Part shown: positions 46,141 through 54,376 of the stretch, in pieces
How the letters are laid out: each line of letters begins with the position of its first letter
How positions within the stretch are numbered: position 1 is the stretch's first letter
NCBI GenBank assembly: GCA_963823565.1
Contig: CAWGLR010000003.1
Coordinates: 434,001 to 498,000, forward strand
Direction of reading: 5' to 3'
Source: RHKX01 sp963823565
GTDB taxonomy: Bacteria; Actinomycetota; Thermoleophilia; Solirubrobacterales; 70-9
DNA: 64,000 bases
Notes under the pieces: generated by a model
What the model was told of the DNA's origin: nothing
What the model saw: only the letters and a program-made list of their open reading frames with translations
The model's database searches: none
Position numbers and translations under genes: made by a program

Positions 46141-47865
46141 ATGGGCTTGAGCATTTTCGAAGGTGCCGACTCCGATCAGGACCTGATCGGGACCGCCACC
46201 GTGGGCCAGATCTCCGCTGATCAGCGGGGACGGCACGTCGCTCCGCTGATCCGAGCCGGCTCCTACGTCACCTTCGCCGGCGCCGCCCTCGGACTGCTTG
46301 GGGTCCTGCTGCCGCACCCGGCCGACTTCAACGTGGCCGCGCTGGTCACGGTCCAGGCGGTGATGGTCGTCTGGGCGCTGCTCTTCATCGCCAACGCCGA
46401 GCGGCTGCCGATGTGGACCGTCCAGCTCGCGCCGCTCTTCGGCGTCCTGCAGACCACGCTCGGGGTGATCTTCAGCGGCGACCCGCTGGGCGCCTACTCG
46501 ATCTTCTACCTCTGGCCCTGCCTCTACTCCTTCTACTTCCTCTCCCGCCTCAACTCGGCGCTGACGGTCGCGTTCGTCGGCGTCTGCTACGGCCTCGTCC
46601 TGCTCTTCATGGAGTCGCCCCCGGCCCCGAGCGGCGGGCCGAGCGCCGGCGACCTCACCCATCAGTTCGTGCTCACGGTCGGCAGCCTCGCCGTGGCCGG
46701 CCTGATGATCACGACGCTGCGCGGCCGCGTGAACAAGCTCTGGGGGCGCCTCTCCGACGCCGCCCGCACGGACATGCTCACCGGCCTGCTCAACAGCCAC
46801 GGCCTCGACGAGGTGCTGGCGACCGACATCGAGCGCGCCAAGCCCGCCGCTCAGCGCGTCGCACTGCTGAGCGTCCGGCTCGGCGGCATCGGGAGCCTCA
46901 GCCGCCAGTACGGGTACGCCGCCGGCGACGAGGCGATCAAGGAGATCGGGCGGCTGCTCGACGAGTCGACGAGGCGCATCGACAAGGTCGGGCGCGTCGG
47001 CGCCGCCGAGTTCGCGGTCGTGCTCCCGGAGACCGACGAGCACACCGGGTTTCTGCTCGCCGAGCAGATCCTCTCCCGCATCCGCCGCACCTACCGCGAG
47101 CGGGCGTCGATGGTGAAGGTGAGCATCGGCGTCGCGACCTATCCCAAGCACGCCGCAGCCGCCGAGCAGCTCATGCAGGCGGCCGAGGCGGCGGCGAAGG
47201 CCGGGGACGCCCTCGGCTCGGACCGTGCCGTCGTCTACAGCGAGGAGGTCGAGGGGGCGATCGCCGCCGAGGCGGGCCTGGCGCCGAAGGAGGGCCGGGT
47301 CAACCTCGCCACCGTCCTCAGCCTCACCGAGGTGCTCGAGCTGCGCGACCCGAGCAACGTCAACCACTCGATGGCGGTCGCCCGCTACGCGGAGATGATC
47401 GGCCGCGAGATGGGCCTGCCCGAGCAGCGCGTCCACCGCCTCCGCCTCGCCGGGATGCTGCACGACATCGGCAAGGTCGGGATCGCCGACTCGATCCTCG
47501 ACAAGCCGGGGCCGCTGTCGCCGTCGGAGTGGGACCAGGTCCGCCGCCATCCGGAGATGGCGGCGCGGATCCTCGGCGCGAAGGAGATGGCCGACATCCG
47601 CGAGTGGGTGCTGTGCCGCCACGAGCAGCCGGACGGCCATGGCTATCCGCGCGGCCTGCGCGGCGACGAGATCCCGCTCGAGTCGCGGATCCTCGCGGTC
47701 GCCGAGTCCTATGACGCGATGACCAGCGACCGCCCGTACCGGCCCGCGCGCACCCACGACGAGGCGATCGCCGAGCTCGGCCGGTACGCGGGCAGCCAGT
47801 TCGACGGCGCGGTCATCGACGCGCTCGTCCGCGTCCTCAGCGCCGAGCTCACCGGCGCGCGGTAG
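46141..47865 (+). CDS. Membrane protein with degenerate GGDEF and HD-GYP domains
   Basis: 574 aa. Four to six membrane helices at about residues 40-190, GGDEF-like domain at about 205-360 in which the active-site motif reads GAAEF (cyclase probably inactive), HD-GYP domain at about 395-560 with HSMAVARYAE, LHDIGKVGI, RRHPEMAARIL and CRHEQPDGHGYP. The HD-GYP signature is intact apart from HHE reading RHE. So it most likely degrades c-di-GMP. A sigma-28-like promoter precedes it. Confidence 0.9.
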   Translation: MGLSIFEGADSDQDLIGTATVGQISADQRGRHVAPLIRAGSYVTFAGAALGLLGVLLPHPADFNVAALVTVQAVMVVWALLFIANAERLPMWTVQLAPLFGVLQTTLGVIFSGDPLGAYSIFYLWPCLYSFYFLSRLNSALTVAFVGVCYGLVLLFMESPPAPSGGPSAGDLTHQFVLTVGSLAVAGLMITTLRGRVNKLWGRLSDAARTDMLTGLLNSHGLDEVLATDIERAKPAAQRVALLSVRLGGIGSLSRQYGYAAGDEAIKEIGRLLDESTRRIDKVGRVGAAEFAVVLPETDEHTGFLLAEQILSRIRRTYRERASMVKVSIGVATYPKHAAAAEQLMQAAEAAAKAGDALGSDRAVVYSEEVEGAIAAEAGLAPKEGRVNLATVLSLTEVLELRDPSNVNHSMAVARYAEMIGREMGLPEQRVHRLRLAGMLHDIGKVGIADSILDKPGPLSPSEWDQVRRHPEMAARILGAKEMADIREWVLCRHEQPDGHGYPRGLRGDEIPLESRILAVAESYDAMTSDRPYRPARTHDEAIAELGRYAGSQFDGAVIDALVRVLSAELTGAR

Positions 47866-49944
47866 CTACGGGCGGGGCCCGGCCCCGCCCTCGGCCGGCT
47901 CGAGGGGCGGCGAGGGAACGGGGCTGCCGCTCCAGGCCGCGGGGCCGAGGAGCTTGAGCACGGCGGGGATCAGCAGCCCGCGGACGACCGTCGCGTCGAG
48001 GATCACCGACGCGACGATCGCGACCGCGAACTCCTTGACGATCACGAGGTCGGAGAAGACGAAGGCGCCGACCGCGATCGCCAGCAGCGCCGCCGAGGCG
48101 CTGATCAGACGCCCCGTCGAGGACACCGCCTCGACGATCGCGTCGGTGTCGGAGAGCCCGCGCTCGCGTTCCTCCCTGATCCGCGCCAGCAGGAAGATCC
48201 CGTAGTCCGTCGAGAGGCCGAATCCGACGGCGAAGGCGATCACCGGCACCGACATGTCGATGCCGCTCTGGACATCGGTCCCGAGCAGCGAGGAGCCGAC
48301 CTCGGTCGTGAACGTGGCGACGAGGACGCCGATCGAGGCGGCGACCGTCAGCAGGTTGAGGCCGACGGCGATCACCGGCACGAGCAGCGAGCGCGTGATC
48401 AGCGCGAGCAGCAGCAGGTTCGTGACGACCACGAGCAGGATCACGACGGGGGCGTGGTCGAAGATGCTCTCGCGCTGGTCCGCCTGCTCGGCGGCGCGGC
48501 CGCCCAGCAGCGACCCCTGCGGCAGGACGTCGCGGACGTCGGCCACGAGGTCCTGCCCCGCGTCGGAGAGGGGATCGACGTAGGAGGAGATCGCGATCAG
48601 CGACGTCTGGGTGTCCAGCGCCACCGGCGGCTCTGCGGAGGCCACCTCGTCGACCTGCTGGATGGCGGCGATGAGGTCCGGCTCCGCCGCTTTCCCGGCC
48701 GGGACGAGGGCATAGAGCCGGGTCTCGGTGATCTGCGGGAAGTCGTCGATCGACTCGGCGACCACGCGGGCGGAATCTCCCGGGGGGAGCTCCCGCGCGT
48801 CGGGGGTGGTCAGCTTGATGCCCAGGGCCTGGGAGGCGAGCAGCAGCAGCACGGCCGCGCCGACGATCAGGCTGGAGACCGGCCTGCCGCAGACGCCACG
48901 CGGCAGCCGGCGCCAGAAGCTGCGCTCGCCGCGGCCGGACTTGAGCGGGTCGCGGCGGATGGCGAGCCGGTCGACGGACGGCCCGAGCTTGGCGATGATC
49001 GCCGGCAGGACGGTCAGCGCGGTGATCCCGGCCAGGATCGCGGTGATCGTGCCGGCGATCCCGGTCGAGTGCAGGAACGGCTGCGGGAACGCGATCAGCG
49101 AGGCCAGCGCCGCGGCGACGGTCATCGCGCTGTAGGCGACCGTCTTGCCCGCCGTCCCCAGCGTCCGCGCCAGCGCCGCCTCCGGGTCCTCGCCGGCCGC
49201 GATCTCCTCGCGGTAGCGGCCGAGGATGAACAGGCTGTAATCGATCGCCAGCCCGGTGCCGAGCCCGGTTACGGTCTGGAGGGCGAAGAGGTCGATCGCG
49301 GTCGCCTCGGCGAGCAGGCGGAGGACCGCCATCGAGACGACGATCGCGAACCCCGCCACCACGAGCGGGAGCACCGACGCGAGCGCCGTCCGGAACACCA
49401 GGAGGAGGAGCGTGAGGAGGACCGGAGAGGCGTAGAGCTCGAGCTGGCGGGTGTCGTCCTCGGACCGCTCGCTGACCTGGAAGGACGCGACCGCGGTGCC
49501 GCCCGCAGTCACGTCCGCGTCCCCCTCGAAGGCGTCGACCGTCGCCTCGCCGACATCGACGCGGACCGCGCCCGGCTTCAGGTAGCCGAGCACGAGCGAC
49601 TCGCCCTCGGGGTTCACCAGCGACGGCTGCTGGCGAGCGGTCTCGACGCGGGCGATCCCCGGGACCCGGCGCAGCTCACGAGCCGCGGTCTCGGCCGGGC
49701 CGAGGTCGTCGGGCTTCGCGGAGACGAGCAGGACGACCCCGGGCTCGGCGGTACGCCCAGTCAGGTCCTCGACCGTGGCCGCGGCGAGGGCGACCTCCGA
49801 CTCGGGATCGCCGATGTCGAAGGGCTCGACGCTGTCGAAGATCTGCGACGCGAGGAAGGCGGCGCCGCAGAACAGCGCCACGGCGACGACCAGCAGCGTC
49901 CCGGCACGCACGTGTGTGACTCTGGCCAGCTCTCTCAATTCCAC
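47866..49944 (-). CDS. MMPL/RND-family transporter
   Basis: About 692 aa from the GTG at 49944 (Shine-Dalgarno GGGGGA; a second GTG at 49977 would add 11 residues). Twelve membrane helices in two halves of similar layout, each preceded by a large exported domain. The proton-relay GxxxDY motif appears as GLAIDYSLF and again as GLSTDYGIF. In mycobacteria MMPLs export lipids; here the cargo may be a lipid or drug. Head-to-head with the hydratase operon. Confidence 0.92.
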   Translation of the reverse strand: MELRELARVTHVRAGTLLVVAVALFCGAAFLASQIFDSVEPFDIGDPESEVALAAATVEDLTGRTAEPGVVLLVSAKPDDLGPAETAARELRRVPGIARVETARQQPSLVNPEGESLVLGYLKPGAVRVDVGEATVDAFEGDADVTAGGTAVASFQVSERSEDDTRQLELYASPVLLTLLLLVFRTALASVLPLVVAGFAIVVSMAVLRLLAEATAIDLFALQTVTGLGTGLAIDYSLFILGRYREEIAAGEDPEAALARTLGTAGKTVAYSAMTVAAALASLIAFPQPFLHSTGIAGTITAILAGITALTVLPAIIAKLGPSVDRLAIRRDPLKSGRGERSFWRRLPRGVCGRPVSSLIVGAAVLLLLASQALGIKLTTPDARELPPGDSARVVAESIDDFPQITETRLYALVPAGKAAEPDLIAAIQQVDEVASAEPPVALDTQTSLIAISSYVDPLSDAGQDLVADVRDVLPQGSLLGGRAAEQADQRESIFDHAPVVILLVVVTNLLLLALITRSLLVPVIAVGLNLLTVAASIGVLVATFTTEVGSSLLGTDVQSGIDMSVPVIAFAVGFGLSTDYGIFLLARIREERERGLSDTDAIVEAVSSTGRLISASAALLAIAVGAFVFSDLVIVKEFAVAIVASVILDATVVRGLLIPAVLKLLGPAAWSGSPVPSPPLEPAEGGAGPRP

Positions 49945-50033
49945 CCGTCCCCCGGACTTTCTCCCGGCGCGGAACACTATTGACGCCGCCCGTCGCCTAT
50001 CGCCGGAACCGAGTTGCCGAGGAGGCGATCTCG

Positions 50034-50060
50034 AAAGTAGGCAGCATCACTTCCCACTTC
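50034..50060. promoter_or_regulatory. Operator-like dyad C, upstream of the hydratase-BKACE operon
   Basis: AAAGTAG (50034-50040), 13 bases, CCACTTC (50054-50060). It aligns with dyads A and B without gaps: AAAGTAG, then AG after two bases, ACT in the centre, ACTTY at the right. It lies 9 bases before a TAGGCT (50070-50075) that would be the -10, so it covers the -35 area. The MMPL gene reads away on the left. Confidence 0.65.
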
Positions 50061-50102
50061 ATGCGCTGGTAGGCTCGGCGGGCGACCCCGGGGCCGTGCG
50101 CG

Positions 50103-50885
50103 ATGGACTACGAGCAGCTTCTCTACGAGACCGCCGACGGCGTCGCCACCGTGACGCTGAACCGCCCCGAGCAGCGCAACGCTCTCTCCAACCAGATGCT
50201 CGGCGAGCTCGTCGACGCGATGAGACGTGTCCGCGACGACGACGACGTGCGCGCCGTGGTCCTGCGCGGCGCCGGCGAGAAGGTCTTCTGCGCCGGCGCC
50301 GACCTCGGCGGGTTCGCGGCCGACGTCCCGCTGGTCGAGAAGCACTTCTCCTCGGACCTCTTCCTCGAGTTCTTCCGGCTGATGCCGCGCCTCGGAAAGC
50401 CGTCGCTCTGCGCCGCCAACGGGCATGTCCTCGCCGGCGGCATGGGGCTCGCGCTCTCGTGCGACCTCGTGATCGCGCGCGAGGGGATCACCTTCGGGAC
50501 ACCCGAGATCAACATCGGCGCCTTCCCCTACATGATCATGGCGATCATCTACCGCAACGTCCCGCGGAAGAAGGTCAACGAGATGATGCTCCTGGGCGAG
50601 CGCATCTCCGCCGAGAACGCGGTCTCCTGCGGCCTGGCGAACAAGGTCGTGGCGGCCGGCGAGTTCGACGCCGCCGTCGACGACTGGGCGGCCCGGCTCG
50701 CCTCCAAGAGCCCGGTGCTGATGCGGCTCGGCCACGACGCGATGTACCGCCAGGGGGACATGTCGCTCGACGACGGGCTCGAGTTCCTGCGCAGCCAGCT
50801 CTCGCTGACGTTCTCCACCGAGGACATCCAGGAGGGCGTGAAGGCCTTCTTCGAGAAGCGGGAGCCGGAGTGGAGGGGGCGATGA
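50103..50885 (+). CDS. Enoyl-CoA hydratase/isomerase family protein
   Basis: 260 aa crotonase: GEKVFCAGADLGGFA (about 60-75), ANGHVLAGGMGLALSCDLV (about 105-123), EINIGAFPYMIM (about 135). Ends in AFFEKREPEWRGR. Its context (dyad C upstream, BKACE downstream) suggests a role in the breakdown of an acyl-CoA. Start at the ATG 50103, 27 bases after the putative -10. Confidence 0.92.
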   Translation: MDYEQLLYETADGVATVTLNRPEQRNALSNQMLGELVDAMRRVRDDDDVRAVVLRGAGEKVFCAGADLGGFAADVPLVEKHFSSDLFLEFFRLMPRLGKPSLCAANGHVLAGGMGLALSCDLVIAREGITFGTPEINIGAFPYMIMAIIYRNVPRKKVNEMMLLGERISAENAVSCGLANKVVAAGEFDAAVDDWAARLASKSPVLMRLGHDAMYRQGDMSLDDGLEFLRSQLSLTFSTEDIQEGVKAFFEKREPEWRGR

Positions 50886-50989
50886 AGCGTGGAGCGAGTA
50901 GCACGCTCGCTGCGCTCGCTATAGCGGGTAGCACCGATCGCGCGCTGCTACCTGCTGCCCGCTACTTGCTCGGGCGGGATCCCGGATGA
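50882..50989 (+). CDS. 35-codon linker ORF made of repeat-like DNA, ATGA overlaps at both ends
   Basis: ATG at 50882 overlaps the hydratase stop (ATGA); TGA at 50987-50989 overlaps the BKACE ATG at 50986 (ATGA). The 35-aa product starts MKRGASSTLAALAIAG and ends in RYLLGRDPG. The DNA is a low-complexity mix of GAGCGAGTAGC-like words with internal inverted parts (for example near 50893-50903 and 50962-50973). It keeps the two genes translationally coupled over a 100-base insertion. It probably does not code for a folded protein. Confidence 0.5.
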   Translation: MKRGASSTLAALAIAGSTDRALLPAARYLLGRDPG

Positions 50990-51903
50990 GCACCTTCGAC
51001 CAGCCCGTGATCATCAGCTGCTCGATCAGCGGCGCGATCGCCAACCGCGACCAGTGCCCGGCGATCCCCTACACGCCCGAGGAGTATGCGGCCGAGGCGC
51101 GCCGCGCGGTCGACGAGGGCGCCTCGCAGATCCACATCCACGCCCGCACCCCCGACGGCGTCCCGTCCTACGAGATCGACGACTTCCGGGCGATAACCGA
51201 GGCGATCCGCGCCGAGGTCGGCGACGTGATCATCAACTACTCGACCGGCGCGATCGGCATCTCGATGGAGAAGCGCCTCGCCTACCTGCGCGAGCTTCGC
51301 CCGGACGTCGCGGCGCTGAACATGAGTTCGATGAACTACGCGAAGTACTCGAAGCGCCGCGGGGACTTCGTGTTCAAGGCGGTCTTCGAGAACAGCTTCG
51401 ACACGATCATCGAGTTCATCACCGAGATGAACGAGCTCGGGATCCAGCCCGAGCACGAGTGCTTCGACGCGGGCCATGTCGCCAACCTCGATCCGCTCCT
51501 GCACATGGGGCTGCTGCGCGAGCCGCTGCAGATCTCGCTGGTGATGGGGGTGACCGGCGGCATCCGCCCGGTGCCGCGGAACGTGAGCCACATGTCCGAT
51601 CAGATCCCCGGCGGCCCCGAGGGCCCCAACAACTGGCAGGTGATCGGGGTCTCCCGCGACCAGTGGAAGCTGCTGGCGACCTCGCTCGTGCTCGGCGGCA
51701 ACGTCCGCGCCGGCCTCGAGGACAACCTCTACCTCCCGAACGGCGAGATGGCGCGATCGAACGGCGACCTGATCGCGAAGGCCCGGGGGATGGCCGAGGA
51801 CGTCGGGCGGCGGGCGGCGACCGTGACGGAGGCGCGGGAGATGCTCGGGCTGTCGAGCGAGCAGCGAGCAGCGAGCAGCGAGCAGCACGATTCGGGGGGT
51901 TGA
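50986..51903 (+). CDS. BKACE-family beta-keto acid cleavage enzyme
   Basis: 305 aa. DUF849/BKACE TIM barrel. Zinc motif HIHAR near residue 48, VIINYSTGAIGISMEKRLAYL near residue 80-100 (in parts: VIINYSTGAIG, ISMEKRLAYL), and GLEDNLYLPNG near residue 250. It uses acetyl-CoA to cleave a beta-keto acid into acetoacetate and an acyl-CoA. The substrate of this subfamily is uncertain. The 3' end encodes a repetitive tail from a tandem repeat. Confidence 0.9.
   Translation: MSTFDQPVIISCSISGAIANRDQCPAIPYTPEEYAAEARRAVDEGASQIHIHARTPDGVPSYEIDDFRAITEAIRAEVGDVIINYSTGAIGISMEKRLAYLRELRPDVAALNMSSMNYAKYSKRRGDFVFKAVFENSFDTIIEFITEMNELGIQPEHECFDAGHVANLDPLLHMGLLREPLQISLVMGVTGGIRPVPRNVSHMSDQIPGGPEGPNNWQVIGVSRDQWKLLATSLVLGGNVRAGLEDNLYLPNGEMARSNGDLIAKARGMAEDVGRRAATVTEAREMLGLSSEQRAASSEQHDSGG
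51857..51884 (+). repeat. Tandem heptamer repeat in the BKACE 3' end
   Basis: Four perfect copies of gcgagca (51857-51884), read as SSEQRAASSEQ in the BKACE tail. The 50889-50976 region on the other side of BKACE has related words. Copy number may vary by slippage without frameshift only in steps of three units. Confidence 0.75.
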
Positions 51904-51906
51904 CCC

Positions 51907-52332
51907 GTGGGTCGGGACGCCCCATCCGCGCCGACGCTGCATCGGGCCCGGGTCGTCTGGGAAGGGGACAAGCGGGACCTGCGGCGGCACCGGATCGAGA
52001 TCGCCTCGCAGACGATCGCCGGCTCCTCGATGCCGGAGGTCGGAGGGGACCCCGAGCGGGTCGATCCCGAGGGTATGTTCGTCGCCTCGCTCGCGGCCTG
52101 CCACATGCTCTGGTTCCTCGACTACGCCCGGCGGGCGCGCCTGCGCGTGTCCTCCTACGCCGACGACGCCGTCGGCGAGCTCGACGGCGTGCGGATCACC
52201 CGCGTCGAGCTGCGGCCGCGGGTCGAGTTCGAGTCCGAGGTCGACGCCGCGACCCTCGCCGAGCTCCACGAGCGCGCGCACGAGCGCTGCTTCCTCGCCA
52301 ACTCGGTGAGCTGCCCGGTGGAGGTCGCGTGA
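51907..52332 (+). CDS. OsmC-family protein
   Basis: 141 aa. First Cys in GMFVASLAACHMLWFLDYA near residue 63 and second in CFLANSVSCPVEVA near the C-terminus match the two reactive cysteines of OsmC/Ohr proteins, which reduce organic peroxides. GTG start 3 bases after the BKACE stop. Operon with BKACE and MerR; might protect the pathway from oxidised acyl groups, but this is inference. Confidence 0.9.
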   Translation: MGRDAPSAPTLHRARVVWEGDKRDLRRHRIEIASQTIAGSSMPEVGGDPERVDPEGMFVASLAACHMLWFLDYARRARLRVSSYADDAVGELDGVRITRVELRPRVEFESEVDAATLAELHERAHERCFLANSVSCPVEVA

Positions 52333-53054
52333 GCACGCACGCCGCCACCGAGGCCGGTGAGCCGACCCTGAAGATCAGCGAGCTCGCCGAGGCCGCCGGC
52401 GTCCCGGTGGCGACGGTCCGCCACTACCTCCGCGAGGGCCTGCTGCCGGAGGGGCGCAAGACGAGCCGCAACATGGCCTACTACCCGCCCGAGCTCGTCG
52501 ACCGGATCCGGCTGATCAAGCTGCTCCAGGAGGAGCGCTTCATGCCCCTGAAGGTGATCCGCGAGCTGCTCGAGCGGGAGGGTGGAGACCCCGAGGCGGT
52601 CCGCGCCCGCCTCGAGGCGGCCGACCGCGGGCTCGAGGTCGCCCTCGCCCGCGAGCGCGAGCGCGAGCCCGCCGAGGAGGTGGGCCGCCGCCTCGACGTT
52701 CCCCGCGAGGTGCTCGTCCGGCTCGCCGACATCGGTGTCCTCAGCGCGCCCGGGGACGGCTACTCCCCCTCCGACGTCCGCATCATCGAGGCGATCTCGC
52801 GCTTCCGCGCCGGCGGCTACGACGAGCGGATCGGCTTCACGGTCCACGATGCGGCGCGCTTCCTCGAGCCGCTCGGCGCGCTCGTGCGCGCCGAGGTCGA
52901 GCTGCTCTCCGAGAAGGTCGTGGGGCGATTCGACGCCGACCGCGCGGCCGAGCTCGTCGAGGTCGGCATCGAGCCCCTCGCCGACCTGATCGCGGCGATG
53001 AACCAGCGGATGCTCGCCGCCCGCCTCGAGGGAGACCCGCCGGCGGGACGATGA
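52329..53054 (+). CDS. MerR-family transcriptional regulator
   Basis: 241 aa. N-terminal winged HTH: KISELAEAAGVPVATVRHYLREGLL (in parts: KISELAEAAGVPVATVRHYL, REGLLPEG), then a long helical dimerisation region with KLLQEERFMPLKVIREL, and an extra C-terminal helical domain of about 100 residues that could bind a ligand. No metal-binding Cys. GTG start overlaps the OsmC stop. It is a candidate regulator of its own operon and of the AAAGTAG sites; the TetR gene at 54369 is a second candidate. Confidence 0.9.
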   Translation: MSTHAATEAGEPTLKISELAEAAGVPVATVRHYLREGLLPEGRKTSRNMAYYPPELVDRIRLIKLLQEERFMPLKVIRELLEREGGDPEAVRARLEAADRGLEVALAREREREPAEEVGRRLDVPREVLVRLADIGVLSAPGDGYSPSDVRIIEAISRFRAGGYDERIGFTVHDAARFLEPLGALVRAEVELLSEKVVGRFDADRAAELVEVGIEPLADLIAAMNQRMLAARLEGDPPAGR

Positions 53055-53452
53055 GCGCCCGGGCCGCGCTCCAGCTCGCCGTCGCCGGAGCGGCGGTCGC
53101 AGCGATCGGCGCGATCGGGGTGGCGAGCGGCGACGAGCCGCACCTCTCGCTGGGCGACCTCGACCCGTGGCTCGTCGTCTACGCGATCGGGCTGATGGTC
53201 GCCCTCGGCGCGGGTCCCTACGGCCTCTACGACCGCTTCGCCCCACGGTTCGAGGACAAGGACGCGCGCTGGGACATGGTGCTGTCGGTCTGGGGCGGGA
53301 TCGCGCTGGGGACCGGGCTCTGCTTTGTCGCCCTCGGGCTGATCGGCGGCTTCGCGGCCGCGAGCGTCACCGGTGCGCTCGCGATCGTCGGCGCCGGGGT
53401 CTGCGGGCTCGTCGTCGGCTGCCTCGCGGTCGCGATGGTCGCCGGCGGGTAG
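53051..53452 (+). CDS. Four-helix membrane protein of unknown function
   Basis: 133 aa. Hydrophobic segments at about residues 6-24, 45-62, 75-95 and 105-130. ATG overlaps the MerR stop (ATGA), so it is in the same operon. No motif or family recognised. Confidence 0.75.
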   Translation: MSARAALQLAVAGAAVAAIGAIGVASGDEPHLSLGDLDPWLVVYAIGLMVALGAGPYGLYDRFAPRFEDKDARWDMVLSVWGGIALGTGLCFVALGLIGGFAAASVTGALAIVGAGVCGLVVGCLAVAMVAGG

Positions 53453-53482
53453 CGGCGCCCTCGGCATCCCCCGATAGCGGTA

Positions 53483-53498
53483 GATTGACTGGTCAATC
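53483..53498. promoter_or_regulatory. TetR-type operator upstream of nitrilase-TetR operon
   Basis: GATTGAC, TG, GTCAATC: a perfect 16-bp dyad. It lies 45 bases before the nitrilase ATG and in the promoter area; the TetR gene downstream would repress its own operon through it. The word TTGAC can also serve as the -35. Confidence 0.6.
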
Positions 53499-53542
53499 AA
53501 CGCCGCGAAGCGGCCGCGGAACGGCGACAGGAAAGAGGAGAG

Positions 53543-54376
53543 ATGCGAGCGGCTGCCCTACAGCTCAACGCGACTGCGGACGTCGACGCGAACCTCGCCG
53601 CCGCCGAGCGCCGCATCACCGCCGCGGTGGCCGACGGCGCCGAGCTCGTCCTCCTGCCGGAGAAGTGGAGCCTGCTGGCCGCCGGCGAGGAGCTGGCCGA
53701 GCGCGCCGAGCCGCTCGACGGACCGGCGGTGTCGGCCGCCCGCGGCTGGGCGCGGGAGCACCGCATCCACCTCGTCGCCGGCAGCGTCGCCGAGCGGGTG
53801 CCCGGCCGCGACCTGCTCTCGAACACCTCGCTGCTGATCGATCCCGACGGCGAGATCGCCGCGACCTACCGCAAGATCCACATGTTCGACGTGGACGTCG
53901 GCGGCGTCTCCTACCGCGAGTCCGCCCACGAGCTGCCGGGCGAGGAGATCGTCTCCGGGGCCGCCGGGGAGCTCGAGGTCGGGCTGACCGTCTGCTACGA
54001 CCTCCGCTTCCCCGAGCTCTACCGGATCCTCGCGCTTCGCAGGGCGCATGCGATCACGGTCCCCGCCGCGTTCACGGCGGTCACCGGGCGTGACCACTGG
54101 GAGGTGCTGCTGCGCGCCCGGGCGATCGAGAACTCGCTTTACGTGATCGCCGCCGGGCAGTTCGGCCGAGCCGAGCCGCACTACGAGTCCTGGGGCCACT
54201 CGATGATCGTCGACCCCTGGGGAAACGTCCTCGACGTGATCGCCGACGGCGAGGGGCACGCGATCGCCGAGATCGACGCCGAGGAGATCGAGGCGGTGCG
54301 CGCCAGGGTCCCGTCGCTGGCGAACCGGCGACCGGCCGCATACGCGTGGCCGCAGGAGGCAACGGTCGGTGGCTGA
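53543..54376 (+). CDS. Carbon-nitrogen hydrolase (nitrilase superfamily)
   Basis: 277 aa. Catalytic Glu40 (LLPEKW), Lys111 (YRKIHMFD) and Cys151 (TVCYDLRFPE). The NIT2/omega-amidase-like branch fits the RKIHMFD and CYDLRFPE motifs. It hydrolyses amides such as alpha-ketoglutaramate-type or other omega-amides. Good Shine-Dalgarno (AGGAAAGAGGAGA). Its end overlaps the TetR start by 8 bases. Confidence 0.92.
   Translation: MRAAALQLNATADVDANLAAAERRITAAVADGAELVLLPEKWSLLAAGEELAERAEPLDGPAVSAARGWAREHRIHLVAGSVAERVPGRDLLSNTSLLIDPDGEIAATYRKIHMFDVDVGGVSYRESAHELPGEEIVSGAAGELEVGLTVCYDLRFPELYRILALRRAHAITVPAAFTAVTGRDHWEVLLRARAIENSLYVIAAGQFGRAEPHYESWGHSMIVDPWGNVLDVIADGEGHAIAEIDAEEIEAVRARVPSLANRRPAAYAWPQEATVGG

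Noticed and set aside
51857..51884. Possible CRISPR from regular short repeats
   Set aside because: The unit is a 7-base tandem repeat without spacers, inside a coding frame, and there are no cas genes.
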